Shown: positions 13,913 to 27,813, counted from the first letter of the stretch. The stretch: 64,000 bases of DNA from Nemania diffusa (GCA_038501195.1 JBBPUQ010000001.1:6944001-7008000), one strand, 5' to 3'. Notes: a model not told the origin generated them from the letters alone. A program made the numbers and translations.

Positions 13913-14472
13913 ATTAGTTATAAATTTTAATAATATTAATATTAATTATATTTTTAAAAAAATAAAAAAAAATTATTATATTATTTTTTTTATTAATTAT
14001 ATTAGTTAATTTTAATATATAATTAAATAAAGTTTATTTATAGCTTATTTTATTATTTAAATTTTTAATTATATATATAAATTTAAAAATAAAAAAAATT
14101 TATTAGTTTAAATAATTATTATAATAAATTTGCTATAATTATAATAGTAAATTATTTTTTGTTATATTTTATTTTATTATAATATATTAAAAAAAAAATT
14201 AAAAAAAAAATATTTAATATATTTAAATATTTTGTTTTTTAATTAAAAAAATAAATATATTATAACTATATAATTAAAAAATAAAATATTTAATATATTT
14301 AAATATTTTATTTTTAAATTAAATAAATAAATATATTATAAATATAAAATTAAAAAATAAAATATATTATTTAGTTATATATTTTATTTTTAAATAAAAG
14401 TTTTATTTAATTTTAATATTTATTATATAAGTTATTTTATTTATTTAATAATATTAACTATTTAATAATAAA

Positions 14473-15466
14473 AAATTGTATATTTTATTTAATTTATTTA
14501 ATTTAAATATTTTTACAAATATATTTTATTATATAATTAAAAAATAAATCAATATTATATTTATATTTAATAATTTTATATTAATTATAAATATTTTAAT
14601 TTATAATATATATATTTTAAAAAAAAATATTAATTTATATTTTTATTATTGTTAAAACTTTATATTTTTAATTTTATAAAATATTAATAATTTAAATTAA
14701 ATTTTAAATAAATTTATTAAAATTAAATAAATATATTTTATAAATTAAATAATTATTATAATATTTAAAACTATATTTAAATAATATAAAATAATTATAT
14801 AATAAAAATTCTTTTATTAATTTATTATAAAAAATAAAATTAATAAAAAAATTTATAAAAAAAAAATATTTTAATTATATATAAAATTATTTATTACTTT
14901 TATAATTAATTTATTATTTATTATATTTTAAAAACTTTTAATTTTTTAGTTTTTATTAACAAAAAATATATAATTAAAATTATTAATATATTATTTTTTA
15001 TAATTTGTTTTATATTTAATAATTTAATAAATTATTATTATTTAAATAATTATAATAAATTTAATTTTATTATAAATATTATATAATTTATTATTAATTT
15101 TAATAATTTTAATTTTATATTATTTATTATAATTTTAAAACTAGTTTTTTTAATAAATTATTTTAAATAAAACTTAAATAATTATAAATTTAAAAAAGTA
15201 TTAAAAAAAGTTTTTATTATTATTTAAAAAATAAAAGCTAAATTTAAAAAAAATATAAACTTTAAAAAAAAAAAATCAAAAAAAAAAAAACTAATATAAA
15301 AAAAAACTAATATTAAAATTAAAAAAGTTAAAAAAAAAGCTAAAATAAAAATAAAGAAAACTAAAACAATAGTAAAAATAAAAACAAAAAAAAAACTGTT
15401 AAAAAAGCTAAACAAAAAGCTAAATAAATAATTATAACTAAAAAAAAAAAAAAAAAAAAAAAAAAC
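14473..15466 (+). pseudogene. A1 copy of ORF2b, Lys/Ala-rich C-terminus
   Basis: This is the A1 counterpart of the frame at 61,261-62,256 in A3. The recognisable end (15,224-15,440) is a plus-strand run of AAA and GCT codons (Lys/Ala) with TAA stops in place of Gln. It lies in the same frame (position modulo 3 = 2) as the Thr/Ala/Lys segment at 13,730. The minus strand of the Lys run gives a long Phe-rich open frame that is only its shadow. Not recognised as any family. Confidence 0.45.
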
Positions 15467-15814
15467 TTAAATAATTTATTTTATTTATAAATAAAAGTTT
15501 AATAAAAATTAAATAAAAAATAATATTGTTTTAATTAAAATAATTTTTAATTTTTAATAAAAAATAAATTTAAATAATTATATAATATTTTATTATATTT
15601 TTAATATAATTAAACTTTAATTATATATTTTAAAAAATATATAAATATATTTAAAATATATAATATATTAATTATTAATAATATTTAAATAAAAAAAAAC
15701 AATTTTATAAAATATATAATAATTTGCTTTTTTATAATAATTTTTATTTATTTAATAAAATATTTATAAATTTATAAAAATTTAATTAATATATAAAAAT
15801 TAAATTTTAATAAA

Positions 15815-16330
15815 AAAACTTATTTAAATTTAATTATATAATTATATTTTTTTAAAAAATAAAAAAAAAATAAGTTTTAATATATAACTAATTAAAACAA
15901 TTTAAAAAATATAGTTTTAAATATTTTATTATTATTATTTATTAAAAATTTATATTTTTTTATTAAAAACTTATTTTTTTTATTATAAAAACTTATTTAA
16001 ATTTAACTATATAATTATATTTATTTAAAAAATAAAAAAAAAACAAGTTTTAATATATAATTAATTAAAACAGTTTAAAATATAACTTTTAAATATTTTA
16101 TTATTACTATTTGTTAAAAATTTATATTTTTTTATTAAAAATTTATTTTTTTTATTATAAAAACTTATTTAAATTTAACTATATAATTATATTTTTTTAA
16201 AAAATAAAAAAAAAGCAAGTTTTAATATATAATTAATTAAAATAATTTAAAATATAACTTTTAAATATTTTATTATTACTATATATTAAAAATTTATATT
16301 TTTTTATTAAAAATTTATTTTTTTTATTAT
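15815..16330 (+). repeat. A1 tandem array, three 172-bp units
   Basis: Units start near 15,815, 15,987 and 16,158. Each begins AAAACTTATTTAAATTTAA and ends in TTTATTAAAAACTTATTTTT. The same array has five units in A2 and four in A3, so unit number changes between copies. Confidence 0.85.
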
Positions 16331-17238
16331 AAAAAAATATTTTAATAAATTATATTATATTTTTTAATATTAATAAAACAAATTAAATTAATATATTAAA
16401 CTTTTATTTAATTTTAATAATTTTTTTAATTTTAAATATTTTAATATATATTATATATTTATTAAAACTAAAAAATAATATAATATTAATAAATTGTTAT
16501 ATTTTATATAATATATTTTTTAAAAATAAATTTTTTATTATAATATTTTTTTTAAATTTTCTTTTAAATTAATTATTTAAAATATTTTAAATATTTTAAA
16601 TATTATATATAGCTATATTATAAAAAAATATATATTTATTAAATATTATAGTTTTTTTATTTAATTAATATTTATTTTATTAATTTTTTAAATTAATTAT
16701 TTTAATATTTATTTTAATTTTTTTTTTAGTTTTTTTTTAAACTAATATATTTAAAATGTTTTTTATTAAAAAAACAATTTTATTTTTATTTTTAAATAAA
16801 TATTTAATTTTAAATTTATATATAATAAAATTATTAAAATTAATATTTAAATAAAACTTATATTTATTTTATTTTTTTTTATTTTATTTTTTTTATTAAT
16901 TTATTATTTATAATATTATATAATATTTTATTATTAAAATTATAATTTTAAAATAACAAATATTATTATTTAAAAGTTTATTTATTTTTTAAATATATTT
17001 ATTATTATAACAATTTAATATTTTAAATTATATAATATATTATTAATTAATTAAATTTAAAATAGATTTTTTTTTAAATTATATTTTATATATAAATATT
17101 TAATTTAATTAAAAATATTAATTTTTTAACTATATATTATATTTTAATAAATAATAAATATAGCTTTTAAAAAGCTATTAAGTTTATTATTTAAAAATAA
17201 AATAATAAATTTTAAAATAAATAATATTTAAAACTATT

Positions 17239-20200
17239 AAACTAGCAAATATTTTTATATTTTCTTTTTTATATTTTTAAATTTAATTTTTATATTTTTA
17301 CTTTTATATTTTTAAATTTGTTTTATATATTATTTTATAAGCTTAAATTAGCTATATTACTTTTACTTTTATTTTTTTAAACTTATATTAATTTTTTTAT
17401 TAACTGCTTTATTTATTATAGCTAAAACGTTTTATTAAATCTTTATTTTTAAATTTATTTAAAATTGTTTTTTAGCTAATATTATTATTTTAAACTTTTA
17501 ATTATTATATTAAGCAGTTTTTTTTAAATTTAGCTTAAATTATTTTAAATTAAATTTTTTATTTTTATAAATATTAAGTTTTTTTTTTTAAATTTATTTA
17601 TAATTAAAATTTATATTAAGTTATTTTTTTAAAACTTATATAATTTTAATTTAGTTTTTTTTTATTATTTATTATATTATATTTTCTTTTAAAAGTTTAT
17701 TAATTAAATTTATTAATTTATAAAATATAAAAAGGTTTTTTTATAGTTATATTAATTATAATTTATTATATAATAGCTAATATAATTAAGCTTATATTTT
17801 AATTTAATTATAAAAAGTATAAAATATAAAATTTATATATTAAATATAACAAATAATATATTTTAGCTATTTTAATTAATATATTATATAATTAATAAAT
17901 AAGTTTATTTGCTAAAATTTTTTCAAAGTTATTTTAAATATTTTAAACATTATATTATTTATATTAAAAATAAATATATATTAGTTAACTATATAATATT
18001 TATTTAAAATATTAAACTTTATTTTTTAATTTTATTAAAAAAGCTATAAAATATAAAATTTATATATTATAAACATTTAATTATAAGTTATAATTATTTT
18101 AATTAATATATTAAATAATTAGCTAATTTATTTATTAAAGTTTTTTTAAAATCTTTTAAAATATTTTAAATATTAAATAATTATATTTAAAACAAATATA
18201 TATTAATAAACTATATAATTTTTACTTAACTATTTATATAAATATAAAATAAATAAATTATATTATAATTATATTAAAATTATAAATTTATATTATTATT
18301 TTTTTATTTTAAGTTTTAAAATTTAATATTTTATTAAATTAAAATATTTAAATATAGTATATAATATTATATATATAGTTTTTTAATATATTTATTTTTT
18401 ATTTAAATTTGTTTAAAATTAATTTAGCTTAAATAATATTTTAAAAATTATTTATTATTTAAAATTTATATTAAGCTTTTTTTTTTAAATTTATTTTAAT
18501 TTAATTTAGCTTTTTTTTATTTTAGTTTATATTAAATCATTTTTTTAAAAACATTTAATATAGCATTAAAATATAAATATATTAATTTAAAAGTTTTATT
18601 AAATAATATTTAGCTATAAAATATTTTATATTAATTAGTTATTTATATATATTATATATATATAAACTTAAATTATATTTTAATAATTACTTTATTATTT
18701 TAATTAAATAAAACAACTTTTATAATATAAATAAGTTTTTTATATTTATATAAAAAATAAACATATATTTGTTAATTATATAATATTTATAATTTTTAAG
18801 TTTATATATTGATTTAATTACAAAAGTTACAAAATATAAAATTTATATATTAAATATATTTAATAGCAAGTTTTAGCTAATTTAATTAATATATTAAATA
18901 TATTAATAATTAATAACTATATATATTAAAGTTTTTTTAAAATTGTTTTAAATATAAAAAATATTAAATATTATTTTAAAAGTTTTAAAAATATTATAAA
19001 CTTTATTATTTAATATTAATATTTTAAAAAAAACTTTTAATAATTAATTATAAAAATAAATATATATTATATTTTGTAATATTTAAAAAATAACAATAAT
19101 ATATTAAAAATTAACTATTATATTATATAAAATCTATAAAGTTTGCTATTATAAACTTATATATTTAAATAAAAAATAAATTATTACTATTATAAATAAA
19201 ACTTTAATTAATACTTTTAACAAAATTAATTTTAATATTAAGTTTATATATTATATTTTTAAATTATATTTATTAAAAAAAACGAAAGTATTAATAATAA
19301 AACTATTTACTTTATTAGCTTTTTTTTATATTATATTAATAATAAAAATAATAACTTATTAAATAAAACAAATATTAATATTAATATTATATTTAAAGTT
19401 TTTAATAGTTATTTTATTATTTAAGTTATAAAAACTATTTTATTTTTATTTATTTTTAAAAATAGATTTATTTAATATAAATTAATTTAATTAATTTTTT
19501 ATATTATTAATTCTTTAAATATTATTAACAATAAGCTATTTTAAAAGTTATATTAAAATTTATTAAAAAAAATATATAATAAAAAAGCTATAATATAATT
19601 TTAAACTATTTTAAATTTAAAAAAACTAATTAATAATTAAATAAAAAATATAAAACCCTTTAATAATAATAATAATATTATTAAACTTAATTTATTTAAA
19701 AAACTTTTCAAAGTTTTATAAAATAATTTAAATATTAAAATCTAATGTTTTTTTTTTATTAATTTATTTATTTTATTTAATATATTATTTTATTTTTTTA
19801 AAAAAATAAAAATTAAAATATTATAATTTATTATATTATTTATTTTTGTTTATTATTTATATTTAATAATTTTTATTATTTATTTTTTTTTATAAAAAAA
19901 AAACTTTTATAATAAAAACTTAAAAATAAAAATAAAAATATATATAAAACTATTAAAAAATTATTTTAAAATTAATAAATTAAAAATTATATAAATATAA
20001 ATTAAACTAAAAAAAACAAAATATTTATTAAATTAGCAGTTTTAACTTTAAATAGCTTTTTTAAATTTTTAAAATATATTAATATTATAAATTTAAATAT
20101 AAAAAATAGTATAATTTTAAAAATAATAAAAAAATTTTAAAAAAAATATTTAAATTATAAAACTATAATAAAATTTAATAATAAGTTTTAAAAAATATTA

Positions 20201-20595
20201 AATATTAAATTTATTTTTATAATTTATAGTTTTAATAAATTTTATTAAACTAAAAAAAATAAAAAATATAAAACTTTAATTAAAAAAAAACTTTTTAAAA
20301 TTATAAAAATTATTTATTTTTTTAAACAATATTATAATATTTTAATTAAAACAATTTAATAAATTAATAATTAAAATATAAAAAAAAATAAAAAAAAACA
20401 TAATTAAACAAAAGTTTATTATTAAATAATTATTTTATATTGTTTTAATTTTAAACTATTTAAATAAAATTAACAAATAAAAAATATTTATATTATTATA
20501 ATAAATATTATTTATTTTTAAATTATTAAATTAAATAACTAAATTTATTATTAATATATTATAAAATATTTACATTTTTAATATTATAAAAAAAA
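17239..20595. other. RIPped tract right of A1, interrupted at 20,600 by C1
   Basis: Beyond 17,238 the sequence no longer matches A2. It contains short internal repeats: a ~190-bp segment containing TATAAAATATAAAATTTATA recurs near 17,815, 18,045 and 18,825, and a poly-T/AAATTT block near 17,440 resembles one near 18,400. From about 20,150 to 20,450 a Lys/Ile/Asn-rich plus frame has stops that are mainly TAA. No product recognised. It probably continues at 26,525-27,728 on the other side of C1. Confidence 0.5.
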
Positions 20596-20600
20596 CAAAG
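20596..20600 (+). repeat. Target-site duplication of element C1 (CAAAG)
   Basis: CAAAG immediately precedes the 5' LTR and recurs at 26,520-26,524 immediately after the 3' LTR. An exact 5-bp match containing C and G is unlikely by chance here and fixes both element ends. Confidence 0.92.
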
Positions 20601-20908
20601 TGTTGAACTAATGATTTAACAGAACTTGTATATACGTACTAAGTGCGTACAACTAGGACCTAGATTAGGACCTTTATTAAGTAACTAAATAGATAAAAAA
20701 TATAAAAACTTATTAGAATTTATAAAACTTATAAGTCCTACGTACACATATATGTAAATAACTTGTGTACAACTTTTTTAGTTATATTTTTTTTTGTAAA
20801 ATATATATACGAATTAATATAAAACTTTAAAACTTAAAAATAAACTTTAAATTTTACAAATTACTCCGAATTTTTTTATATATATATGTATAAAAAGTTC
20901 TACTAATA
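20601..20908 (+). repeat. 5' LTR of C1 (308 bp), lightly mutated
   Basis: Keeps the TGTTG copia start and several G/C-rich words that are lost in the 3' LTR, such as TAGGACC (twice), CGTACT, GTGCGTAC and CCTACGTACAC. Two hairpins are visible: TACGTAC with GTGCGTA around 20,634-20,650 (one mismatch), and GTACACA with TGTGTAC around 20,742-20,768. An LTR of this kind would hold promoter and polyadenylation signals, but I cannot place them. Confidence 0.9.
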
Positions 20909-21199
20909 CTAATTAGTAATTATAAAATGCAATTATAAATTAACAAAGTAAAAAAGCGGAGTTTAGTTATAAAGTAGTTTTTATACTTAATTTTTTATTT
21001 TTTGTACAAAAAATGAACTATTATTTGTATTAATTAAAAAAAGAAAAGTTAAATTAACTATTAAATAAAAAAAGTTTAAATATTGTAAAGTTAAAGTAAC
21101 TTTTTATATAATAATTTAGTTATTTTTATATAAAAATTAACAAAACTGTAAACTATTTTATATATTTAACTTTTTAACTATTTTATTTATTTACTTATT

Positions 21200-23960
21200 T
21201 TTTTATTTTTATAACTTTTTTTTTTTTCTTTTTTTTTACAACTATATTAAAACTTGTAATAAAGTTAGCTATAGCAGTTGTAGCAGCAGTAGCTAAAACT
21301 AATTATTTTAAATTTTTAAATAAAAAATTGCATTTATTTTTGTATAAAAATATAGCTAAAAAAAGCAGTATTAACATTTTTAAATAAAAAAGCAAAACTA
21401 ACTTTAAATATTAAAGTATTATAATTAATTCAAACAATATAATTATTTTGATATAATTATTAATATATTTTATATAATATTTAAAAAAATATATATGATT
21501 GAAAATCAAAAACAAACAGTTTGTACAAACATTTATAATAAATTTTAATAGTTAAACAAAACTTATATTCGTAAATATTAGTTGTATGTTCAAATAAATA
21601 TTTGTTATAATAATTAAACATAACAAAAGTGTTAAAGTATACAAAAAAACGTTAAATAATCAACTTATATACATTTTTAAAAAGTTTAGCAAAAATAATA
21701 ATAAAAAATCAAACAATAATATATTTATATAAACAGTTCTAGTATTTATATTAACAAGTGTATTAGAACTAATAGTTATATAAACAAATTTTTTAATATT
21801 ATAACTAGTTGTATTAAAATTAATAATACTAATATACTATATAATATTTAGTACAAATAATTAAGTATTTAATTTTTTTGTATAAATAAAAACTTAAAAA
21901 CTTATATTTATTTTTAAGATTTTTATTGCGTATTTTGTACTTTTATTTATATATAAAAATCGATTGTATAAATTTTTTTTATTTGAATTATTTATAATAG
22001 TTTAATTAAAACAGCTTAATTTACTATATTTACTAAAGTATAACGATTTAACTAAAACTACAGCAGTAAACTATACAACATATTATACAACAAAGCTCGA
22101 ATTTTTATTTTAATATATTGTCGATTTAAAATTACTAAAAAACAGTACTATGTAGTATTTTTTTTTATATTAAAAAAAAAAACTAAACAGTATTATTTCA
22201 ATTATATTAGTTTAATATATAAATAAAACAAAATTTATATAATATTTAACAATTATTTTAATATAATAGTTAACTATAATTAATATTAAATTAACTAAAC
22301 TATTATTACTTTTATACAAATAAAACAAAATAATTTAATAAAAACAATATTTAAAATATTAAAAATTATAATTAACAAGTTTTAACTTATACAATATATT
22401 TTAAAATTTAGCTACTATAAAAAAATATTACTTTATATAACAGTTGTATAAATATGTTTTAATATATTTAAATTTAAACTTATTTTAATTAATTAAAAAC
22501 TTATATATAAAGCTTTGTTTTTTAATTTACAAATAATGTTGTAAGTTTTTTTTAATTAAAAAATAAACTATTATTATATAATAAATGTTTATTTTATTAA
22601 TAAACAATATAATATTAAGTATTTAAAACGATTGTATAGTTATAGCTTTAAAAAAAACTTTTATTAAAAATTATAATAATTATATAATAAAAATAACAAA
22701 AATAACAAAAAGTGCTTTATTTATAAAAAGCTTAGTTGTTAATTTATTAACTACAGTTAATAAAAAAAATCGAAAGCAAAAAAGCAATATTTTGCTATAT
22801 ATAATATTTTAAAACAAAAAGCTTTATTATATAAAAAGTATAATATATTTGTATTAGATTACAAAAGTAATAAAAATTTTTTATATAATAATAAATTTAA
22901 TAACAACTTAAATTTTAAAACTAAAAATAAAATAGTTCAATTTTTAATAAATTTAATATATTTTTATTATATAACAGAAAAAAATATATATGTTTAAAAT
23001 TAAATATTAATATTAAACAATTTTTACTTAAACAGTTAATATAGTATAAAATATTAAAATATTTTATAAAATATTAGCGTAACTAAAGTTTCAATTATTA
23101 AAAAAGCTCAAGTTAAAACTTTTGTATAAAAAAACTTTTTTGTATAAATAAACTAAACTTTAAATAATGCAGTAATTTAATTCAGTAGTATTAAAAACTT
23201 TAAAACTATAAATATTATAACAATTTTAATATTGATTAAACCGATTAAATTTTATATTTTAAACGTATTAACTTTGTTTTTACTGTTGTTACAAAATATA
23301 AATTAACTATATATTTATTTTAATAACATATAAAACATAATTATATAATAAAACAGTATAACAGTATTAATTATACAAAAATAAAAACATTTATTTTTTA
23401 ATATTAACTAATTAAAAGCTGCAAATTATTTTATAAAACAAAAACTTTAAAAGTTATATTATTAATTTAAATATTTTTGTATAAAAAAACTTGTAAAATT
23501 ATTGCAAAAAACTAAATATAATAATATTAATGTTTTAATATTTTAAAAAATTAAAAAGTTTTACTACTATTGTTAATTGTACAACTAAGTTTTAAAAAGA
23601 TTTAAATTTTTATTAAAAAATAAATATAATTTTAATTATAAAATCGTTATTAATATTGTACAAATTAACAAACAATTAATTTTATATATAATTAATATAA
23701 ATATTTTATTTTAAGCAGTTAAATTTTTAAAGTTTTTAAATATATATAATATTTAAAACATATTATACTAATATTAAATTTTAATATATTAAAAGCTATT
23801 TAATTATATTATATATAATTTTAGTACGAATTTTTTGTTCAAAAAACTTTGTAATAATATATAACTAGTTAAAACTTTATATAAAAAAATACTTGTTAAA
23901 ACATATTAAGCTATTAAAAAAGTTAAACAAGTATATATATTACTTTGTTATATATTTAAT
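21200..23960 (+). pseudogene. C1 internal region, presumed gag-protease remnant
   Basis: By position this is where gag and protease of a copia polyprotein should lie. The visible coding-like pieces are an Ala/Val-rich run near 21,265-21,300 (TTAGCTATAGCAGTTG, then GCAGCAGTAGCT) and scattered frames with TAA stops. I could not confirm a zinc knuckle or the protease D-S/T-G motif, since RIP would have erased both. The assignment is inference from element architecture. Confidence 0.4.
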
Positions 23961-23969
23961 ATTTTATAC

Positions 23970-26165
23970 AAAAAAATTAGTTATTATATAAATAAAAAAA
24001 CAGTATTACAAATAGTTATAAAAGCTTTAAATAATATAGTTAAACTAAATAGTTTTGTATTTATTTTATTAGTTTTTAAAGTTTATTTTAAAATTAATAG
24101 TAATTTATTTTTTTTGCTAAAAATTATTTAAAAAGTAAAAATTGTATAAAAAGCTATAAAAATATTAAGAAATATTTATATAAAAGTTAATATTAACTAA
24201 GTTATATAAATTAAAAACGGACTAATATTATTGTATAAAGTACTTTTTTTATTTTTTTAAAATAAAGTTATAATATAAAAAAAGCGCAAAAGTTAAATAA
24301 AACTATACAAAATTTTTACAATTAAAAATTATAACATTACAATTAATATAATAAATAAATTAACTAAATTTTATTGTATATAAATTAAGTTATATTACTA
24401 ATAAAAAGCTATATTTGATTTATTATATAAAAAAAATAACTTTTTGTACAACTTTTTTTAAGCTGTTAAATAGTTGCAACTTTAACATAAAAGCAAACTA
24501 AAAAAGTTATTTGTATTTATTAACAACTAGTACTTTATATTAAAAAAAGTTAACAATTATGCTTTAGTTATATAATTAAAACAAAATGGTATAATTACTA
24601 TATTTAGCGTACTTTTTAAACAATTAAACGTAGCTAAAATAAATGTGCTAATAATTTAAAATATATTTTAGTTTATATAATATAATTTAAACTAATATAA
24701 CTAAATAAAAATTTTTTGAACTAAGTTTATATAAAAAGTTAAAAATAAAACAATTAAACTATATAAAAAGTTCAAATTAGTTGTACAAAGTTATAAAAAC
24801 AACAATAAAGTTTAAATTTTTATATAAATATTAATAATTTAGTATATAAATTAATAGTTTATTATAGCTTTAAAACTATTGCTAATTTAAAACTATAATA
24901 TATATATAAAATTATAAAACATTTTTTAAATATATATATAATTATATAACAAGTTAAACTAAAAGATTTATATTTATTTGTTAAAAAAACTAAAAAACAA
25001 ATATTTTATAAGCACTATATTTTAAATTGTACAATTATTATATAAATTAACTAAATTAAAATTGTATTTATATAAAATTTACTACAAATATTATTATTAA
25101 AAATTAAATATAAAAGTATTTATATATAATTTATATTTATTATATACTAAAAAAAAACTTAACAAATTTGTAATTATAAAATTTTAAACAAATAATATTT
25201 TTAGTATTATATTTAAAAAGTTTTTATATAAAAAAAAAATTAAACTATTATTTTGTACAAAATTAAAAGCGAAATTAATATTTAAATATTTTATTAAATT
25301 TAACAGAAACAAAATTTAAATAAACAAACAAAATTTTATTTTTATTTAATAAAAACAAATTAAACAACTATATATTATTAACTTTTGTATAAAAAATTAT
25401 TTTTAGCAATATATTGTTTAATAAGCTTGAAGCGTATATATTACGTTAATATATTAATTAAAAATATTATATAACTTATTAATTATTATATAAGTTTAAA
25501 AACTGTTAAAAAATAATGTTAAAGTATTAAATATATAAATATAATAACAAATTGATAATATATAGCAAAAACTACGCTATATATTTTTAAATCTTAGTTG
25601 TATAAAAATTTTTATTTTTATTAATAAAACATTTATAAACAACAAAAATTTAAGTTTTTAAATTAGATTTATAATTGTATTAGCTAATAAAAGTTATACA
25701 AAAAATACTTTTATAATTAAAAGTAATATTATTTATTAAAATTTAATTAAATACAAACAAGTTATATATAATATATTAGCAAATAAGTTATATAATATAA
25801 TTAATAGATTTAATTATATTATTATACTTAGTATAACTTTTTAAAAAATTATTTGTACAATAGAATTACTAACAGTATTATTAGTTATATATACTAATTT
25901 TAAATTTTTGTATAAATGTTTAATTAAGTTAAAAACTATATAAAAAAAACAATTTATAATTAATGTTATATTATTTTAAAAAACGTACAAAAATCGCGAA
26001 ATTATAAAAATACGTTAAATCGATAGCAAAAACAACTTAGCAAACGTTTATATAAAAAAAGCACTTAATTAAGTACTAAAAAAGCTAGTTAATACAAACA
26101 AGCTAATTATATAAATAGAAATATATATAAATTGATTAAACAGCAGAAAAAATAACAAAAAATTA
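23970..26165 (+). pseudogene. C1 copia pol remnant: integrase, reverse transcriptase, RNase H
   Basis: One frame (0) carries the whole series. Integrase C-terminus: 23,970-24,180, reading KKISYYINKKTVLQIVIKAL and on to a K-V-K-I-V stretch, the fungal copia 'KALND..VPTLLVFG.YPR' block. Reverse transcriptase starts near 24,768 with KFKLVVQSYKN, where KSRLVVQGYND is usual. The family's Q-T-D-D catalytic motif is TAA ACA AAT AAT at 25,185-25,196, so Gln is a stop and both Asp codons read Asn. RNase H: 25,884-25,960, V-I-Y-T-N-F-K-F-L-Y-K-C where a TDSKSLYEC block is usual. The tail at 25,992-26,060 keeps NREIIKIR, then a TAA where Trp stood, then IDSKNNLA. This polyprotein reverse-transcribes and inserts the element. 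Here it is non-functional, with dozens of TAA/TAG stops and lost active-site residues. Confidence 0.9.
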
Positions 26166-26211
26166 ATTAATATTAAAACTAAAGTTACTGTATAAAAAAA
26201 AAAATTTTTAA

Positions 26212-26519
26212 TATTAAACTAATAATTTAACAAAACTTGTATATATATACTAAATGTATATAATTAAAACTTAAACTAAAACTTTTATTAAATAACTAAA
26301 TAAATAAAAAATACAAAAACTTATTAAAATTTACAAAACTTACAAGTTCTATATATATATATATATAAATAATTTATATATAACTTTTTTAGTTGTACTT
26401 TTTTTTATAAAATATATATATGAATTAATATAAAACTTTAAAACTTAAAAATAAACTTTAAACTTTATAAATTATTTCAAATCTTTTTGTATATATATAT
26501 ATAAAAAGTTTTATTAATA
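26212..26519 (+). repeat. 3' LTR of C1 (308 bp), more mutated
   Basis: Same length as the 5' LTR with no visible indel. It has more G-to-A and C-to-T changes in its first 150 bases (for example GTGCGTAC has become ATGTATAT). A few C residues survive here that are T in the 5' copy (TACAAAAACT against TATAAAAACT), so the two LTRs were hit independently. Confidence 0.9.
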
Positions 26520-26524
26520 CAAAG

Positions 26525-27728
26525 TTTTATAATATTATTTTTAAAACTGTTGTTAATATTTATAATATAATTATTAATAAAAATATTATTAACAATAATA
26601 ATAATAACAAAAGTTTTTATTTAATTTATTAAAATGTTAATAATATTAATATTTTTATTAAAAAAAAAATAGTTAAAAATAATAAAATAAACAAAAAAAA
26701 AAAAAAAAAAAAAAACTATTAAAAAAATTATAATTAATATAAAATGTTTATATATTATATAATATATATTTTTTAATATAAAAAAAAATTTATAATAAAA
26801 TAACTATTTTATATTAATATTTAATAATTTTATAATTTTAATTATTTAAAATTATAAAAATTTTATTTAAAAATATAATTTAATTTATTTAAAATTTTAT
26901 ATTTTTTTTAATAAATTATTTATTAAAAAAAACTTAACTTTTTTTATATATTTTTTTAATAAAAGCTATATAACTTTTTAAATTATAACTTTTTAAATTT
27001 TAATTAATATTTTAAATATATATAATATTTAATTATTATTTATAAATTTAATACTTTTAAAAATTTATATAAAAATATTAAAATTTAAATTTTAATATTT
27101 TAAAGTTTAAAAAACTACTATAATAATTATTTTTAAATTTTTATTAAATTATATAATTATAAATTATAAAACTTTTAATAAATTATTAAAAATATTTATT
27201 ATTATTTATTTTAATTTTTTAATAGTTAAAAATTAAAATATTTATTAAATTTCAAATTATTTTTTATTTATATTTTATTATTTATAAATTAAAAATTAAA
27301 ATTTTTAATATTTAATAGTTTTTAATATTTTATATATTTTTTATAATATTTATAATAATATTAATAATAACAAAATAAATATTAATAATAAAATAATTAA
27401 TTTAATTATTATTAAAATATATTTTATTAATTAAATAAATTTAGAAAAATATTATATATTTAATATTTTTATAAATTTAAATTAAAAAAATATAAATAAA
27501 AATATATATTTAAATTTTATAATAAATATTTTAAAAAAATTTAATAATAGTTTTAATAATATATATATTTAAATAATTTTTTTTTTATTTTATTTTATTT
27601 TATTTATTTTTTTTTAAAATTAAAAAAAACTAATATAAAAAATAAAACTAATAAATATATAAAAAAAAAAAAAAAAATTATTATATTTTTATTAAAAAAA
27701 CTATATATTTTTTTTGTTTTAATTAAAT
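26525..27728. other. RIPped tract between C1 and A2, no gene seen
   Basis: Continuation of the sequence that C1 interrupted. It holds an A-homopolymer run near 26,694-26,715 and AT-only stretches. I found no open frame or repeat end before the A2 start at 27,729. Confidence 0.5.
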
Positions 27729-27813
27729 TGTAATAAGTTATAAATTAAAGTTAATTTTAAGTATTTGTTTAACTTAATTAAAATTTTGTTTTATTTTTTT
27801 TATATTAACTATA

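Larger units (their letters stand above)
3510..17238 (+). mobile_element. Repeat family A, copy 1 (A1), split by element B
   Basis: A1 consists of 3,510-3,745 plus 9,546-17,238. It begins TATAATAAGTTATAAATTAAAG, matching the starts of A2 (27,729) and A3 (55,946, least mutated, TGTAACAAG). It runs colinear with them for about 8 kb, including a ~61-bp tandem array at the left end, a Thr/Ala/Lys-rich coding ghost (13,730-13,912), a Lys/Ala-rich C-terminal coding ghost (to about 15,466) and a 172-bp tandem array (15,815-16,330). It stops matching A2 near 17,238. It is the most RIP-eroded of the three. Relative to A2 and A3 it lacks about 85 bp near 16,955. Element type is unknown: I see no terminal repeats and no recognisable transposase or polymerase motif. 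The 3' limit is where copies diverge and may not be the true end. Confidence 0.75.
20601..26519 (+). mobile_element. Ty1/copia retrotransposon C1, near full length, RIPped
   Basis: A 5,919-bp element with two 308-bp LTRs and a CAAAG target duplication. The 5' LTR starts TGTTGAACTAATGATTTAAC and ends CTACTAATA; the 3' LTR starts TATTAAACTAATAATTTAAC and ends TTATTAATA. The integrase, reverse transcriptase and RNase H remnants are all in frame 0 from 23,970 to about 26,160, so there has been no net frameshift: the element was inactivated by point mutation alone. It keeps more G and C than C2, B or A1, so it is a later arrival or was less often mutated. Gag and protease should lie between about 21,200 and 23,700, but I could not delimit them. 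Confidence 0.93.

Noticed and set aside
15224..15415. 63-codon minus-strand Phe-rich ORF
   Set aside because: It is the antisense of the Lys/Ala-rich plus-strand coil (AAA codons read as TTT), which is conserved in frame in A2 and A3; the minus frame is a shadow.
3510..17238. Family A as an LTR retrotransposon whose LTR is the left-end tandem-repeat block
   Set aside because: No second copy of the TGTAACAAG block was found at the right side of A1 or A2, so LTRs are not supported.
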